Origin: Bryoerythrophyllum caledonicum
Lineage: Eukaryota > Streptophyta > Bryopsida > Pottiales > Pottiaceae
Length of the DNA: 64,000 nucleotides
Reading direction: 5' to 3'
Assembly (NCBI GenBank): GCA_963971425.1
Contig: OZ020517.1
Location: 15,714,904-15,778,903 of the forward strand
Positions within the stretch are counted from its first letter, which is position 1; each line of letters begins with the position of its first letter. The notes under the pieces are model-generated. The model had not been told where the DNA came from and ran no database searches. It saw nothing but the letters and a program-made list of their open reading frames with translations. Positions 62,513-64,000 of the stretch are shown here, piece by piece. A program made the position numbers and the translations under genes.

Positions 62513-63700
62513 TGGGAGGGGGGAAGGTCGCTATGGCGAGGGGGAAGTCGTTATGTGAGGGAGGGGGGTCTCTGTGGGTGTTAAGGGGTTCTCTTTTGAA
62601 GAGAGGTAGGTCGCTATTGCGTATGGGGGGGTCGCAGGGGGGGTTAGGTAGGTCGCTATCTCCGTTTCTGGTGTCGCTGGGAAGGTTGGGTTCGGGTTCG
62701 GGGGAGGTCGCTGCGAAAAGGGGGGTCGCTGCGGGCTGGGGTTTAGCCTTCCCAGGGGAGGCTGAGGAGCTACAAACTGTGCTGGGTCTTTCCGTGAGCA
62801 GATTCAGGGGGAAGGGATTAAGAGTTCCGTGAGGGAGGGTTCGTGAGCAGAGTGGGGGTGTTCTTGTATTGAGAGTGAGTGTTTTAAGCCGGGAAGGGGA
62901 GATACTCAGTCTGTGAGGGGGTGTATTTAGAGGGAGGGTTTTCGGCCAGGGAGGGGAGGTACTCAGACTGTGAGGGGGAGAGGCAATTCGGGGTGGAGAG
63001 GGGAGTGTAGTTTGGACAGGGAAGGAGCAGTGGGGTTGTGTGCGAGGGAGGCAGCAGGGGGATTGTGTGCGATGGAGTTCAACAGGGGGTGGAGTTCGGG
63101 GAAGTCTAGTTTGAGCCGAGGAGGGGGGATGGGGGGGTACTCGTGAGAGCTGAGTCTGTGAAGGGAGTCGGGTTCTAGTCGAGTTGGGATTACTGATATG
63201 TGTTTGAGGTTCCTCAGTGAGTGGGGGGGTGCAGAGAATTTTCGAGAGGGGAGGGGCTGTGGGTTTCCTGTGTGTACTGGAGAGGTAGGGTGGAGGGGGA
63301 GCTGTGATTGGTTTGAGAGGGGGGCGGGGCGAAGGGGAAGAGGGAAAGAGGGAGAGGTAGGGTGGGGAGAGAGGGTAGACGGGGGGGAGGCGAGATCAGG
63401 TGGAGAGTGAGGAGATCTGTGGCGTGCGAGTGTGAAAGAAATGGGGGGTTTTGCGTTTTTACTCACCTGATATGTTCTTGTTTTCGTCTGCTTGCGTGCT
63501 TGGTGAGCTTGCGAGTGTGCTGTGGTGTCCTGACTGCTGGTCCTTTGTCGTTGATCACCTCCAAGTTGATTGTTTTTGTTGCTGATGTTCTGCAGGGTTG
63601 TGCTTTTGGCGCAGATTATTTGTAGCTGCGCGCGGAGTGGCTTCTGTCTGCTAGTTTGCTGATTCTGCACAAGTAGATCTAGATCTGGAAATTTTTGCGA
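62513..63700 (-). other. Leader of element 2, C-rich on its coding strand
   Basis: The stretch is strongly G-rich on the plus strand, so C-rich in the element sense. An open frame of 235 codons (62963-63670, Pro/Ser/His-rich, for example PDLASPPSTLSPHPTSPSF) is probably a compositional artefact in a 5' UTR. I see no homology with the leader of element 1. Confidence 0.4.
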
Positions 63701-64000
63701 GCGCTCCCGCTTGTGAATGAGTTTAGTGTAGTTTAGGGTTAGGTTTTTTGTGCAGATCTGTGTATGTGTGGTGTATTGTTGAGGTTTTGGTGCACTACAG
63801 CTGATGTGCGTGGATGTAGTGAAGTATAATGTGTTTCTAGATACAAAAAAGTCTATTACAGAAAATAAATGGAGATGGATAGGGACAACCTGATTTGCTG
63901 TTTTGTGGCTGTCTCGAGGCAGATCTGAATGTTGTGTTTTGTTGAGCTTGACTCTTGAGGCTTTCCTGCGTCGTTGCCCTTCAAATCTAGTGCATAAGAT
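63701..64000. other. Right edge, nothing recognised
   Basis: No gene or repeat is supported. It may be the 5' end of element 2 or the remainder of element 1. Confidence 0.3.

Larger units (their letters stand above)
49968..63700 (-). mobile_element. LINE element 2 (Dualen/RandI-like), near full length, nested in element 1
   Basis: Minus-strand order: leader (about 63.7-62.5 kb), ORF1 (62490-60867), low-complexity linker, two 2A-like motifs, APE, RT, chromo-like segment, unknown module, RNase H, CCHC plus PD-(D/E)XK-like nuclease (stop at 50215), then a 3' UTR of about 247 bp ending in a hairpin and TTCTTC tail at 49968. It abuts the interrupted ORF2 of element 1 in antisense, so it probably inserted there. 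Having both APE and REL-type nucleases is the hallmark of the Dualen/RandI clade described from Chlamydomonas. The right boundary is uncertain. Confidence 0.75.

Overview
The window looks like nuclear DNA of a streptophyte (green plant lineage) with motile male gametes; I cannot name the species. Evidence: intron-bearing genes with GT-AG (and one GC-AG) splice sites; plant-type genes (SINA-like E3 ligase, GDSL esterase remnant, an MRL7/SVR4-like plastid protein with a transit-peptide-like start); many plant telomere-type CCCTAAA blocks; and two ciliary genes, DNAAF5/HEATR2 and a kinesin-9, as expected for a charophyte, bryophyte, lycophyte or fern. Introns in the housekeeping genes are short. 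All calls are by eye: exons were joined by splice sites, phase and remembered family sequence, without alignment tools.

Layout. 1-2.4 kb: minus-strand CDC5 (Myb-like splicing factor), cut by the window edge. 2.4-13.4 kb: AT-rich repeat land with a foldback element, a MITE-like unit carrying a tRNA-like module, minisatellites, a palindrome family and decayed coding remnants. 13.4-25.1 kb: gene-dense block with a GDSL remnant, a SINA-like E3 ligase, DNAAF5 in 14 exons starting at the end of a 287-bp GA tract, and a convergent seven-exon MRL7-like gene whose introns are full of telomere-like repeats. 25.9-32.1 kb: a kinesin-9 whose motor is nearly canonical but whose tail is interrupted by stops, with a 147-bp triplication over an exon end.

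32-40.5 kb: very AT-rich, no convincing gene, but kilobase-scale direct repeats and a 138-bp retroposed fragment with an 11-bp target-site duplication.

40.5 kb to the right edge: two related LINE-type retrotransposons in opposite orientation. Element 1 (plus) has a gag-like ORF1, a (CAA)n tract, a 2A-like GDIETNPGP motif and an APE-RT ORF2 that stops abruptly at about 49.97 kb. There element 2 (minus) ends, so it appears to have inserted into element 1. Element 2 carries ORF1, about 3 kb of in-frame Asn/Thr/Lys-rich low-complexity sequence, two 2A-like motifs (one mutated to NPRP), APE, RT, a possible chromodomain, an unrecognised module, RNase H and a CCHC plus PD-(D/E)XK-like endonuclease. 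All of this after ORF1 lies in one frame of about 10.6 kb broken only by five nonsense codons. Having both APE and REL-like nucleases recalls the Dualen/RandI clade known from green algae. The 2A motifs, the open low-complexity linker and the conserved 3' hairpin are the most unusual features of the window.
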